Assembly (NCBI RefSeq): GCF_947242115.1
Contig: NC_074716.1
Span: 19,846,090 to 19,910,089, forward strand
Origin: Biomphalaria glabrata
Taxonomy: Eukaryota > Mollusca > Gastropoda > Planorbidae
Direction of reading: 5' to 3'
DNA length: 64,000 nucleotides
Below, in pieces: positions 49,101 to 60,163 of the stretch. The notes under the pieces were generated by a model. The model was not told where the DNA came from and made no database searches. It saw only the letters and a program-made list of their open reading frames with translations. The position numbers were made by a program, and so were the translations under genes. The stretch's first letter is position 1, and each line of letters begins with the position of its first letter.

Positions 49101-52100
49101 CAAAAACAAAATATTTCTAATCACACATATTTATTATTTTTAGTCTAGATTTATTACAGATTTAATTACATGACTGATCCAAACTAATTAATACAATTAC
49201 ACTTTATATAAGCTTCATTTTTTTTAAAGTATTTTATTATTTTTCTTATTAACCCCTTAATTTTGTTATGAAGTTGAGTTCTGTATTACAATATTTTTGT
49301 TTTCCTTAGCTTCTAACTTTGTGTTCTCTTAACATTGGAAACTACATCCAAAGCAATCACTGCCTACTTATGTCTTGTGCAGCTTGTCTTCAAATAGTGA
49401 AGAATGAGCAAGACAAGTCTCTTGTGGTAATGTTTGAGATTAAGACTTACAGTTCATTTATATGTGATATAACTATTGTTACTTAGGTAAATAAATCTAG
49501 ATATGAAAAACCTTTCTTTATTATTTGATCACTTGATCTAATGCACAAGGCTGGTGTTGATTTCATTTCAGTACAATAATTTCTAATAATGCCTAAAGAT
49601 TTGCTTATGAATAAGTACATTGTTATTCTTGCTAAATAGTCTGTCAATAAAAAGTATTGCATAAAATTATTGAGTGTTCTTATTTTACACATCTATAGCA
49701 AGATGTTTTGGAAGAAGTATTGAAAAATATTGAACAGTACCGCCAAGGTGAACAAAGAATTGAAAAATATATATGGGCACAAGGTAATATTTTATCAATT
49801 GAAAACTGAACAATAGCTAATTTTCTCCTTTTTTTTTTCTTTGCATTACAGATAGTTTTATTGTTAATGGTTCATTAAAAGGAAGACAGTAACTCTAAGT
49901 AGTAATTTATTAGAAAGAACAAAACATGGTGTGATTTGTGGAAAGGTTATTCTAAGCATAAGTCAAATCTTTTTTTTTTTGTTCTTAACTATTTCTTGCA
50001 TTGTAAACATTTATCCTTTTATTATCTCTAAAGAACTAGATCTTTCAATTTTTAGATGTTAATTTTAAATCTGTACGTCTTCTGATTCAGTTTCTTGTAC
50101 TCAGTTGCATGATTTCTTTTCAACAACTTTTTTCTCCCCTTTTGTTTTTGTTTTAAACACTATTAATTACATATTATTAATAAGCTGAAAAAAAAAGGGT
50201 TCATGATATTTTGAGACTTTTTTTTCAGTCAGCCCCAATTTTATTTTAGGTGTGCAGACTAAATCATCCCAAGAAGAAAAACTGCTTCATCTGTATAAAT
50301 TCCAAGCTCTTTTAAAGTTGAATGATGCTAGAGCAGAAACAGTAATAGACAGTGCTCTTTTATTGCCTAACTCAGATCCTAAATTGTTTCATACTTTTGC
50401 AGGTGTAGTTTTTTTTTTAAATACCTTCCATTTACGTTGTAAAAAATCCTGTTAGAAATATAAACACATCATAAAAAATAAATAAATGCAATAAAAATGA
50501 TAGTCTATGAATAAAATATATACACATGTATTTTAGCAGCTGCATTAGATCCTACAGTAAATAATGCAAAGTTAGGTGCTAAAGCTTTAAAAATATCCAT
50601 AAGATTACACTTAGAAGCCTCCACTCCTGATTATGTGAAATGCAGGTAAGAAATAATCCTTTGTACTTTATATCATAATAATAGTATTGTAGTAAGCATT
50701 AGTAACAATCCAATTTTCTTAAATCATTGCTGTAACAAGGAACTTACCAATGCTAATGACTTAAATGTTAGCTTTATGTACTTTTAAACAAATTATTTTT
50801 TTTCTTGCAGTGCAGATTTAAGAAATCTAATTGAATTGGTTATGAACAGAAATGAAGAGGAAGAGGCATTGATTTACCTGGAAGAGGCAGTTGGAGTTAT
50901 TGATAAAGCTAAGGTTTGCTAGAAATATGTTTTAAATATGACATAAAATTTAAATATTACTCCAGATGTTATATTTTGTCAATATTTCAATACTAAAATG
51001 TAGATATTGTTCATTTACTTTTAGGGTTTATATCCTGAAATTGAAATAGTTTGGTTGATGACCAGGTCGTGGAACTATGGACTGCTCCAATACAAGTAAT
51101 TCTAACTAGAATGTAAAACTATTGGCTTTCAATTCTCAAACATAAAAGGAAAAAAAAAATATTTATAAATTTCTTTCATGATTGTTTAATATTTTACCTC
51201 AACACTTGTGGAAATGAAATTTTAGATATTTAAAAAAAGTTCAGTAAAAATTTTCAGTAAGTTCAAAGATTTCACTACTAAATATACACACATACACAAA
51301 AATAATAATATGCCATCAGTAGTAATTGAGTGACTAAAAAACTTTGTATTCCTATGTAAAATAACTGCATTGGGGGGGGGGGGAGGTGAGTTAATCAACT
51401 TGACTAGGCACACAGTAAAATTTATTAAGTTCTCATAATGCTAGTTACCAAAGTTGTTTCCCTTATATTCTTGTCACACAGATATAGTCACATATCTAAT
51501 AGTATGCCCATGTCAACTTTTTATTCTCTGTCAATGGTTTAGATAGAAATAGTGTTTAAAGCATAAAATCAGCTGTGGACATAACACTGATTAGTCTTCC
51601 CATAATTTATGGAGCTCTGGTAAAGATTTCACTGGCTTTAGGTTTCAGTTCTTCTGCAGGCAATCTATCAATGTCTGGGCTTAAGTGTCCTTATCACCAT
51701 GTCATAAAGTTATTCTTTGCTAGCTCTGTCATTTCATTGCTCTGGGCTCTTCTGCTTGTTTGAAGAGTACTTCTATAAGCACAAACTATTTGATAATCAT
51801 ATAACATATAAATGCATTCTTATGATAATAATTTTATTCTTGCATGCTCATTGAACCACAGCAGTTATTGGTTTCAGATGACTGTATTTATTTTTTACTT
51901 TTAAATCATCTAGCAGTAGCATTCTAGTCATTAACTTATTAAACAGTATATAAGGCTGTGTATAACCACATGTAAGTTAACTTAACTAAGACTTCCAACT
52001 TATGTTTTTCACAAGACTTTAACATTTCACATATTTGTAACACTTGTTGCTGAACTGGGACAGTACTATAACTGTGTTAGATCTAACAAGGATTTGTTCA

Positions 52101-54478
52101 AGACTGATTTTCTGCACATTCAAAAATAAATGGCAATTCATTTGCATTTTTTTTTTAATTCTGAGACTATAATTGATGCTAAACTCAAAATACATAAACA
52201 CTTTTTAATCAGGTTGTCTTAAGATTTGACCACAAGAAAAATGGTGCATGATGGCTTCAATCCTCTCTCTTTTTTATGTGGAAAAAAAAAAGAAATTAAA
52301 CTTAACTTTAAATAAAATAAGCAATGCATTATACAAAAAAATTAAATATCAAGAATTATCTGAGCCCATTTAAAAGAAGATTAGCCCCAATATTCTGCAT
52401 GTTCGTTTTGCTTCATTGATGAATTTACTGAATATGTCATGCAAAATTAGAGTTGGATATTTTATTGAAAAAATATGCATAGATAATATGATTGCGTATG
52501 AAGCCTTGATAATGTGCAAGATTTGTTTCTTATATAATGATTTTTTTCTCAAAGAATGAAAATCTAACTAATCACAAAAACAAAGTCTGTGATTTTAAGA
52601 AATTCACTTTTAAAGCATACAGCTGTAAGTTTTTTGTAGGAATTTTATGGTCAGAGTGCAGCATGGTGCGAAATGTAAAATGGTGCAAATGTGTGTATTG
52701 AATAGAAGTGATGTCAGATGGAGACTATTGACTCACTGAGTGGAGCTAATACTCAGCTAGATCCAGATAAAATTGTTTCAATCAACTGTTTATCTAGATG
52801 TTATTTGAACTTTATAATGTTATACCAAGTTATTTGTTTAGCTGAGTTGATTACTTGGCATGATATTTTAAGATGTAGACTTATTTTATTAGACTAGTGG
52901 CTCTCTTGGTATTATTATCAGCAATCAACATGTATTGGTGTGAAGTCGGCAGACTGTATTAATGGTTATATGCAACTTTCATGCTTATAGCTTGCTCAGT
53001 GCACTTTGGTCCAATCACTTTTGTGTGGACCAGTGAGGTGAGGAAAGGGTATCTGAAAGGTTTCTGTGCTGCCTTTTCAAAAACAATTTTTTTTTTTAAG
53101 TTGCTAGGGTCTTCACAATGGATAGCTGACTTGTTCGCCACTGACTTATCCAAGTACTTATAAAAGTAGAAGGTTTTTATAGTCTTTTTTTAGTTTTAAA
53201 ATTTTATCAAATGGTCTTATTCTCTATACAATGCTTATCTACTCTTAGCTTAGTAGGCCATACTGTCTCTATATAAAACAAAATTAATTAATCAGAACTG
53301 ATTGGGTTGTTGTTTTTTTGCCATTGATTCATGTGTTGTCATCAACGATGAATAATTGTGCAAAGTTTCAACTTGATTCAAGAATGGGATTTGGGAGTAA
53401 TAATGTGTACATGATTCCACCCAGGTAGACAGAGTTTGTATAAGAATTGTAAAAACACAAATAAGGATTCTGTTGTTTAAATATCTTTTGATATTATAAA
53501 AACACATAAAAGGATTTAGTTGTTTAGATATCTTTTGAAATAAAACTTCCTCATTTCAAACATTTTTCAGTAAACTATGCTTCCCTTTTTATTATTGACA
53601 AGGTGGGCTGTGTTGTCTTATTTATCCAAACTCTCTCATGCCAGGCTACTGCAAAATGTATTCAATATGTGAAAAAATATATTTCATAATCAAATTTATT
53701 TTTAAATTTCTATTTTTTTTTAAATTGAGAAAGAGTTTCTATCAAAGTAAGACTCTTTTTGAGTACTTGCAAATCTATTAAGTAAAAACATCATTAGTGG
53801 TATACTATTAAGTCACTTGGTTTCAATATCTTTGCATTCTGTGTTGTTGTTTTTTTATTCAATAATTATAGGTTACATCTTGACTTGTAAGTAATTATTA
53901 TTCCCTACTTTTAATTTCTTGAAGCTGCTGTAAGTATCCAGAAGCTGAAAAATGGTGCTGTAAAAGTATCAAGTTCTTGAAATATTTGTCATCTGCTAAA
54001 GAAAACTATGAGGAACAGGTTTGTATATTTGACTTGATGTAAACCCCATACTAATCACTTCATTAGCTGAGGTTTATATTATAAATGTTTGCTATCTAAA
54101 TTTCTGACTGTTTACTAGAGTTGAGGTCTTATGTATTCACTGAGTCAGCAAATTTTTTTTTTAAATAGCCTAACATGTAAAATTTTAATGTACATACTTT
54201 ATAAAGCTATTTCTAAAATTAGCAACTATTAAACAGCGATATTATAGTTGATACCCAATCAAGCTGCTGGTGTTCTTCAATTCTTTTAGAAGACATGACA
54301 TCAATATCTTAGGGTAACTTCTAGGTCAGGAAGAAAGTCAAAACCTACTCTATATGCTTTTGTAAAAATGTATTAAAATAAATTGCTTTTTCTTAAAGAA
54401 AATACTTTTATCTTTTTTTGGTAGATGATAACATTGTACCAAGACCTTCTAGCAAGAGCTACATCTGGTGAGGAATGA
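31117..54478 (+). CDS. TEX11: TEX11/ZIP4/SPO22-like meiosis protein
   Basis: TPR-type scaffold that in other animals promotes meiotic synapsis and crossovers. Twenty-nine exons join in phase to 2727 nt (908 aa; human 940): 31117-31168, 32795-32925, 33084-33168, 33524-33603, 36947-36977, 37253-37302, 37406-37534, 37673-37756, 41874-42011, 43616-43711, 43825-43906, 44168-44252, 44388-44539, 44635-44720, 45069-45209, 45310-45412, 46395-46486, 47491-47621, 47776-47813, 48007-48093, 48306-48376, 49310-49426, 49699-49783, 50250-50402, 50540-50645, 50811-50913, 51025-51095, 53925-54018, 54425-54478. Landmarks: MALKTARAWIDCKEWENAEK, LCHNFGVDSF with FWLKESYQLGK, WYNYSLSLYSSLSPSEPNLG, WFMKIAWNLAIKYRDD, IVWLMTRSWNYGLL, YPEAEKWCCKSIKFL. 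These match the SPO22/ZIP4 family order. An in-frame stop (31102-31104) precedes the ATG. The exon 15 donor seems to be GC; exon 25 has a tandem TAGCAG acceptor. Confidence 0.92.
31629..31870. mobile_element. MITE end with poly-G in TEX11 intron 1
   Basis: Starts atgggcgtagccaggattt, then a 17-G run and a GC-rich block with a gggggagctcgc / gcgctccccc hairpin (31806-31836). The first motif resembles the hAT-type terminus seen elsewhere in the window. The other end was not found. Confidence 0.45.
32150..32720 (-). mobile_element. Degraded LINE, endonuclease-RT linker
   Basis: Minus-strand translation contains LSNWLNKYFASAVSVPEDKD near 32230-32330, like the NxYFASVFT block before the RT in jockey/CR1 LINEs, preceded by a basic stretch (LKKLCKQKENL). 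Many stops. It lies in TEX11 intron 1. Confidence 0.5.
33976..36068 (+). mobile_element. Old Charlie-like hAT relic in TEX11 intron 4
   Basis: The left end CAGGGGTGGCCAACCT (33976) and the right end aaaggttggacaatcttg (complement CAAGATTGTCCAACCTTT) match as degraded hAT-Charlie termini. They are flanked by gtttaatg and gtttaaca, an imperfect 8-bp duplication. Inside, a transposase tail can be followed in fragments around 35500-35850 (FINPFSLAKQNILKM and a TPDITDLVKSKASLI-like end). An RTE piece lies within (34910-35290). Confidence 0.65.
34910..35290 (-). mobile_element. RTE-type LINE 3' fragment inside the hAT relic
   Basis: The minus-strand frame (34963-35289) reads MRCYRRILGITFKDCITNKD, RMNCNYCKKKRKLKLYSHIT and RSLGLACKDLPLG. 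This is the conserved end of RTE-group reverse transcriptases (CYRRIL, KRKLRWYGHVTRSSGLAK). The 3' end gatcaccgccttcacctatcc resembles 43345-43365 in another intron. Confidence 0.85.
39578..40264 (-). pseudogene. hAT transposase C-terminal (hATC) part
   Basis: 228 aa: ILQVWNDLPKTFNSLINVAT, IFLSTYSCEPFFSTMNYIKS and DARSCLTDELSAVCVTLKNT are the hATC dimerisation block of GTF2IRD2/SCAND3-like transposases. Open throughout. Confidence 0.88.
40472..41146 (-). pseudogene. hAT transposase N-terminal part with BED-like finger
   Basis: 224 aa, of which the first 69 or so lie upstream of the probable start (M at about 40939). KRKLNEEEGSGRPFQEWW, CAMCLESVVCRTSSVKRHYE and a helical linker (HISRELKKAISQSSSFVNFV) are typical of GTF2IRD2/ZBED5-like hAT proteins. 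It is followed by the internal deletion. Confidence 0.85.
42121..43330 (+). repeat. Tandemly duplicated tRNA-SINE composite
   Basis: Two head-to-tail units start at 42121 and 42699 (578 bp and about 548 bp; the second lacks about 30 bp near its start). Each has a front part (agcggccccc, cgtttagatctcgtaaacta, aaaatccgacatcacaatat) and a SINE part with a tRNA-like head. The polymerase III B-box GGTTCGAATCC is perfect in both (42545-42555 and 43093-43103). Shared tail blocks are tacctgacattagttgggg, ttggtcgttgtgctggctac and atgacaccctcgttaaccg. The second unit alone continues to tgccctatagaccacaagg. It lies in TEX11 intron 9. Confidence 0.88.
45580..45890 (+). mobile_element. LINE ORF2 3' tail fragment
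   Basis: Translation around 45690-45860 gives TRQALEWNP, TRRRGRPKRTWR and a LCSMRNAKER-like end. This is the standard last segment of RTE/jockey-like endonuclease-RT proteins. Broken by stops. It lies in TEX11 intron 16. Confidence 0.7.
46540..46660. repeat. Dispersed repeat family B, copy 1
   Basis: The block ctatggtccaatctcctttt-gtggacctgtggggcaatg-ggggaaaggtttt recurs in order at 52985-53080 in another TEX11 intron. Non-coding; class unknown. Confidence 0.5.
48450..48800 (-). repeat. Dispersed repeat family A, copy 4, partly duplicated
   Basis: Reverse-orientation copy (cacccaatcttggttcaatt, tgcacaattatttcttgtac, taattaattattttgtttgg). Its left part is tandemly duplicated: units of 132 bp start at about 48541 and 48673 and are nearly identical. 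It lies in TEX11 intron 21. Confidence 0.82.
52985..53080. repeat. Dispersed repeat family B, copy 2
   Basis: gcactttggtccaatcactt-gtgtggaccagtgaggtgagg-aaagggtatctg parallels 46560-46640. The surrounding intron 51096-53924 has no other recognisable element apart from a G12 run near 51374. Confidence 0.5.
53310..53430 (+). repeat. Dispersed repeat family A, copy 5 (truncated)
   Basis: Right half only: attcatgtgttgtcatcaac, aataattgtgcaaagtttca, acttgattcaagaatggga and aataatgtgtac, ending in aggtagacagag. Confidence 0.65.
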
Positions 54479-54555
54479 GGTTATTCAAATCCAAAGCTAG
54501 TAGTTAGGAATGGGATATTTGTATTATTTTTTTCAAAGCAGTTACATTTGAGTTC

Positions 54556-54561
54556 AATAAA
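54556..54561 (+). terminator. TEX11 polyadenylation signal
   Basis: AATAAA 78 bases after the TGA stop; another aataaa follows at about 54625. Confidence 0.5.
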
Positions 54562-55603
54562 ATGACCACCTCAAGCCAGTAGTTAATATGAATTAAATTG
54601 TAACATATTTTCTTATATACCAAAATAAAAACAATTTGCTTTTTTTTTAAATTTATAAGGGCATACATAATTATATATTATAAACATTAAGGCTAACTAA
54701 ATGCTCATTATTTGTGTATATGAATTGTTATGATTGTGACTTGTGTAAAGCTTGAGAGAACTTATTTATGTGTGTAGTTTATGAAAGAATCAATAGTTAA
54801 ACAAATCCTACACCTATAGTGTTAGAGTGATTGAGCTCTTGTTTCTCCTTGTATCAGGTTGGCTTAAGATTGCCTTAGATTCCTTTATAGTTTAAACATT
54901 AGATACTTTGGTTCCACTGGCTAAGTTTGAATGAATACTTCATTTAGATAAATAGAATCATCCTTCTTGGCAGATCATAACATGAAAATATTCTCTGAGA
55001 TCTTGGAGTTTCATGATTTGGTTGATGGACAGGTGCGTTTGATCAAGTAGGGTCTGTTGCTTTCCACCTTGTGACCTTATTGTAACCAGTATTTATCCTG
55101 TCACCAGTCAAGAGGTGAGTTCACAAATAGTGTGTTCACCTTCAGTTTCTGTAGTAGCATCCAGTACTGAGGACCTAAACTTCACTTTATTTCATCATTA
55201 CATGGGACTGCTCCTTTAAACTTAAGAATAGTGATAAGTTTTCAAAGAGTTTTCATGTTACTCTATGTTTGTGGTCAAAATGAGAATGTAGGCCTACTTT
55301 ATTACTTGAAACATGACACACTTTTTTTTTCTTGTTTTTCCTTAGAACGTTTGTATTGATTGACTTTGTTCAAATTAAAGTTATTGAAACATTTTATGTA
55401 CCTTTTGTTCTTATTTGCATAAGTACCTCTGGCTGATCTAAAGTATAGCTACAAACAAAACTGTTATAGCTTGCTAGATACATTGATTTCTAAAACAAAA
55501 ATAATGCTGGCAACATTTTGTTCAGACTTGTTTTAAAAACAATATGAAAATAATGAGGATTTGATGGCAGTGTTAATAGGTCTCTACACTTATTGATCTA
55601 AAT
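54562..55603. other. Intergenic, no gene seen
   Basis: AT-rich sequence after the TEX11 3' end. No motif-bearing frame, no element ends recognised. Confidence 0.35.
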
Positions 55604-55896
55604 GTGGATGAGTTACATGGGGTATTATTTCAACTAAAGATCACGTGGGTGAGTGACAGGGCGAGACATCAAGGCAGTGTACATTCAAACTGGACATTGA
55701 TCTGTGGATGAGTTACATGGGGTATTGTTTCAACTAAAGATCACGTGGGTGAGTGACAGTGCGAGACATCAAGGCAGTGTACATTCAAACTGGACATTGA
55801 TCTGTGGATGAGTTACATGGGGTATTATTTCAACTAAAGATCACGTGAGTGAGTGACAGGGCGAGACATCAAGGCAGTGTACATTCAAACTGGACC
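55604..55896. repeat. 100-bp tandem repeat, 3 copies
   Basis: Units start at 55604, 55704 and 55804 (gtggatgagttacatggggt and so on), near identical. Each carries atcacgtgggtg or atcacgtgagtg; the first two thus hold a CACGTG E-box. Confidence 0.95.
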
Positions 55897-58800
55897 TAAG
55901 ACGACACAGAGATGTACACGAAGACTAAAAGATGGTGAGACATGGGACTAAGAAGAAACATATAAAGGATCTTGGATGGGACTTCGTGTAAACAGTGCTT
56001 TACAATTATTTACTTAAGCCTTTTTTTTTATTTGTGTCTCTCTCATTGAGATCAAATGATTTCCAGTGAACCCTAAAAGTCTTACTTTTGTTATGGCCGT
56101 CTTGCAGACTACCACTGCTTCAAGAAATGCGATTTTCCAAGATTTACGACTCTCCGATGTATTCATACAGGTCAAGAGAGGTAACTCTCGACTCGCATGG
56201 GAAGTGAATGGAAGAATCGTAAACAAGTAATGACCCAGTATAAATCTATAGTAAGAGGTTTTCAGTTCTTTTCGAGTGAGATCTCAAAACATACACTTTG
56301 ATACAAACTTCTTTGGTAAAAAGTAGTGTATTTTTATGTCATGTTAGCACTGATGACGATGTTTTCAGTAGACTAACCAGAAGTTGCTTAGATCTCATTG
56401 ATTTTTATAAGAATGTAACATTTTCTTTGGCTGACCTCATCAAACTGATACAGATGGACAGGCTATGCTCTTTGAATGCAAGAACCCCGACATTGAAAAA
56501 GAATGAAGGCTGATAGAACCACAGAACTTATAAAGAATGATTTGGTGCTCAGTAAGACATGTAACAGAATAACTGTCTTTACAATATAAATTAGTCGATA
56601 ACACTTTTGACTGAACACTGCCTAAAAACCTGGCATCCTATAAGTTTACACGCACACACACACAGACTAGTCAACCAAACTGTTGCAGTAATGAAGATGA
56701 TTTAGTCTAATTGAAAAGGGACATCCAATAAAGATTGGCCAATGATCTCAATCTCAGTTTGAGTTACTAAAAGGGGCCAACTACGAAAGCTTTTCATTTA
56801 TTAGAATTCAGTAGTCTAGCCTTTAACTTAAACTAAGGGGCCAACACCCTAGTAAAGGAAGAGAACGTTTTGTATTTAGTATTCACACTTTAATACTAAA
56901 GACTCCGGCCTAAAATGTGCACTATTTTTAAGCTGCACAGAGACGATACGATGCTGTAACTTTGGCTGCGTATAGCATAGGCCTATAAACTAAAATGTAC
57001 ACCCTGAATTAGAAAGGCTATCAGGCAAACTGTTTTGACGTTGTTTCCGCCATTTGGACTCGGACTGTATAGGAACCACAACTCTGGTTTCTTTTGTCAC
57101 GGTGTCAACCTTGCTACAACATGGGCGGGGTGGGCGGCTTTTTTTTTCTTTGGTTTATATCAGGTGTCACATTCAACTGGGATTGTTTGTGTCACGTGAT
57201 ACGTCTACTGGATTTCAGGCTACCGTCACCATTGTCGCCCTTGACATCTCAGAGAATCTACTGGGCGAATCTATCCGACACGGTCTGGCGCGCTAGGTTA
57301 CCAGTTTGTTTCCTTTTTTTTTTCCTCCTCTCGCTCCCCTTCACCGTCATAGGCCTCTTCCATTCTAAAGAATTACCGCTCGAATACAAGTGATTCTTTA
57401 TCTCCCATCGCGGTGATTTTCCGCTCAATGTTCGAGAAGAATTAGTTCCTGGCATTAGCCGTTAGCTTTGCTTCTCTTAGTGTGCCGGCATTAGCTGCTA
57501 GTTGACGAGAATGAATTGAAAATCGAGACAATGTATTCACTTGTAATGGCATCGATGATCTTAGCACGTGCCGGTTTTTTGTTTAAATTCAATCTTATTT
57601 ATAAGTATTACTGTACTACATAGAGCAGTAGTATTAACAGACATTGCAGTACTTTAAGTGTATGGTTATACATCATTAAATAAATAGTTATGACCATAAT
57701 ACACTTTGTTCTGATGTAGACATAGCTATAGAAAACCCTGTTGGACCAAAGTAAAAACAAAGGATGTGTGGGCCACGAGGCCTTAGATAATCTCACCACC
57801 ACCAGATGAACATTAAACATTCATGTCATGTGCAGCTGCTGAAAGTGACAGAGGAGACTTGGACAGTATTGCTCTACTTCATTCAGTTCATTGTATTTCA
57901 CAATGGCGTACATTATACAGAATGCCTGAGAGATGGTGGGGGTGGGACTAAAGGTTGAGTCTCTGGAGACATCGTACTAGCTCTTGAAGGACACTCTGTA
58001 ACAGTGGGTCTGAGCAATCCCAGCATTCGCATTCCAGGCTAACGAGAAGGTCTTTCACTTCTATTTAAACTAGATCTAGGTGCAGTGAATGTTTCTACTG
58101 TACCAACCGATTATAATGGGATGTACAAATTTCATTGTTTTATTTGTCTTGTGTCATTGCTAGCTGTGTGGTCATGGCTAGTTGTATGTGGACATTGCTT
58201 GTTATGTGGTCATTGCTAGTTGTGTGTGGACATTGAGGATTGTGTCTTTTTCTCCCCCTTCATTTTTTCGTGACTTTTCTCGTGTATTGAAGTCTATCAC
58301 CCAAACTGAGATCCCAATGATTTCGACTGAACAAAACATGTTTTAAAAACCTAGACAAAACACAGACTTGGGAGAAACTATGTTTAGGTTCCAGTCAACT
58401 AGAATGGATTGAAAACAACCCAACCACTAGATGTCATGCCGTGTCAGGCTTGGAAACATCTGCTTGTTGATTTTTCTCTTCACGTTTCTAATGGTTCATT
58501 TTGTATCGACCAACGGAATGAACGCTAGAGGCTAGAGGTTAGCAAGTGCGCTCTTTGAGCCGTGCGACTCTGAACATAGCATTCAGGCCGATAGCTCCTT
58601 TCACCGACTCAACGATTTTCAATTGCCATGTGCTGAGAAAATAAAAACCTCTTTATGTGCATTTTGAAAAGACAGTTTTTTTGTTGCTGTTTCCCCTGAA
58701 GCGAGATAAATAAGAGAGAGTTCTTTGGTACCGTTACTCACCTGGTCTTCATTAGATCTACCTACTTAGTTATCGAGTTTAATTGATGCATTTATTTCAA

Positions 58801-59081
58801 CCTTTGCCACACGTTGCCAGAGTGAACACATTATGTATTGGTGTGTATTTGTATGCCTTAGTGTGGCTCTATCGTTATGCACTAAGTGCTTCCTTTGCCT
58901 TTGGTGCCATCATCACGTGCTTACTATGCTAACAGATCTATCTCAAACTGTTGATAGGTCTACACTCAACAGTATACATTCACAGTATGAGAAACATTTA
59001 TTTTATGAATGCTATCTATTTAAATGCGACATTGTTTGGTAGGCAGCATTCATATATACTTTGCATAATCACTTTATATAA

Positions 59082-59083
<2 letters not shown>
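55897..59083. other. Intergenic, no supported gene
   Basis: The 57050-57480 stretch is more GC-rich but its overlapping frames have no domain. A loose repeat (tggtcattgctagttgtgtg and variants) lies at about 58150-58245. Confidence 0.35.

Positions 59084-59146
<63 letters not shown>
59084..59146. repeat. (TA)n microsatellite
   Basis: About 30 uninterrupted TA units. Confidence 0.97.
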
Positions 59147-59147
<1 letters not shown>

Positions 59148-60163
59148 TCATCCCCTACCCCCCCATGGTGACAATTAAATGGTTGGGGGGGGGGAGGAAC
59201 AATGTTCATATACTTAAGTGATCGCTGCTAGAACACAGACCCAGTTGCTTGGTAAAATCACATCTCTTATTGCTACTAACTTACTACTTCACCCATACGT
59301 ATATTTTCCTGTTTTTTTTTTTCATCCGTTTATTATGAGCAGATTTATTTCTTGGAGTGTCGCCTGCACCAGTTCTATATTGTCATTGGACTTGGCTATC
59401 GCTATGACAATTCTATCCATCAAATCTAGCGCTCTTCAGATTAGACCTCTGTCGACTAGTCTTAAAGAGTCCGTCAGGGAACAAGAGTGGGGGAATGAAT
59501 CATTCCATTATTACTATCGAGTCTGCTTTAGTCCCGAAGGAAATGGACACCGCTATTTGATTGACAAGCCAACGAGAATGATTGATGCGTACTCCCACAG
59601 CGAGGGTAATCAAAGCGGAGGGTGGAGCGACTTCAAAAAACACGGAGCCCGATTGGCTGCAGTGCGTGTGAACGAGACTAGGCTACGCGAAGGAGTCGAG
59701 TGTTTTGTACGCGCAGACCAAAAAAAAAAAAAAAAAAACACCGGCACAGTTTCTTGATTCCAAGCACAAACGAAATAGCTTGAAGACAAAACTTGTTCCA
59801 TCCATTTCTTTACTTCGAGACAAGGGGAGAACACTCAGTGCTTTTTACGACTCTTTCTGCATTGGGATTACAGAGGAACGTGTGTTTAGAAAGTTGTATT
59901 GTTAGAAGCACGGTGGATACGTTGTAAGCTATGCACTGGAAGTTAAAGTGTAACTGATGTAGTAATAACGTGCTTGTAATTCTGTTGAGGTTTATTTCAT
60001 GTGTTCGCCATGGGAACATAGATCTACACTGTTTGTTTTTCATATTAGTGCTTAGTGTTATCTGATGTTCAAAATTCTTTAGACTTAGTTTCCCCCGTTC
60101 GGACTCATGATGAACAAAGTGGCTATCTCCTTCCAGTTTTGTTGTCTCCGTTGGCTGTAGAAA
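59147..60163 (+). promoter_or_regulatory. FZD4 upstream region and 5' UTR
   Basis: Holds a 179-aa frame at 59218-59757 without recognisable domains, which ends in a poly-A-derived lysine run, so it is probably non-coding. An upstream ATG at 60055 opens an 86-codon frame that overlaps the Frizzled start in another frame and could dampen translation if transcribed. Confidence 0.35.

Noticed and set aside
57054-57393. Overlapping 80-aa and 99-aa plus-strand ORFs
   Set aside because: Hydrophobic, T/C-rich low-complexity translation, no conserved motif or splice support.
59218-59757. 179-aa open frame upstream of FZD4
   Set aside because: No domain, biased composition, ends through a poly-A lysine run; no splice or polyadenylation context. 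Left as non-coding.
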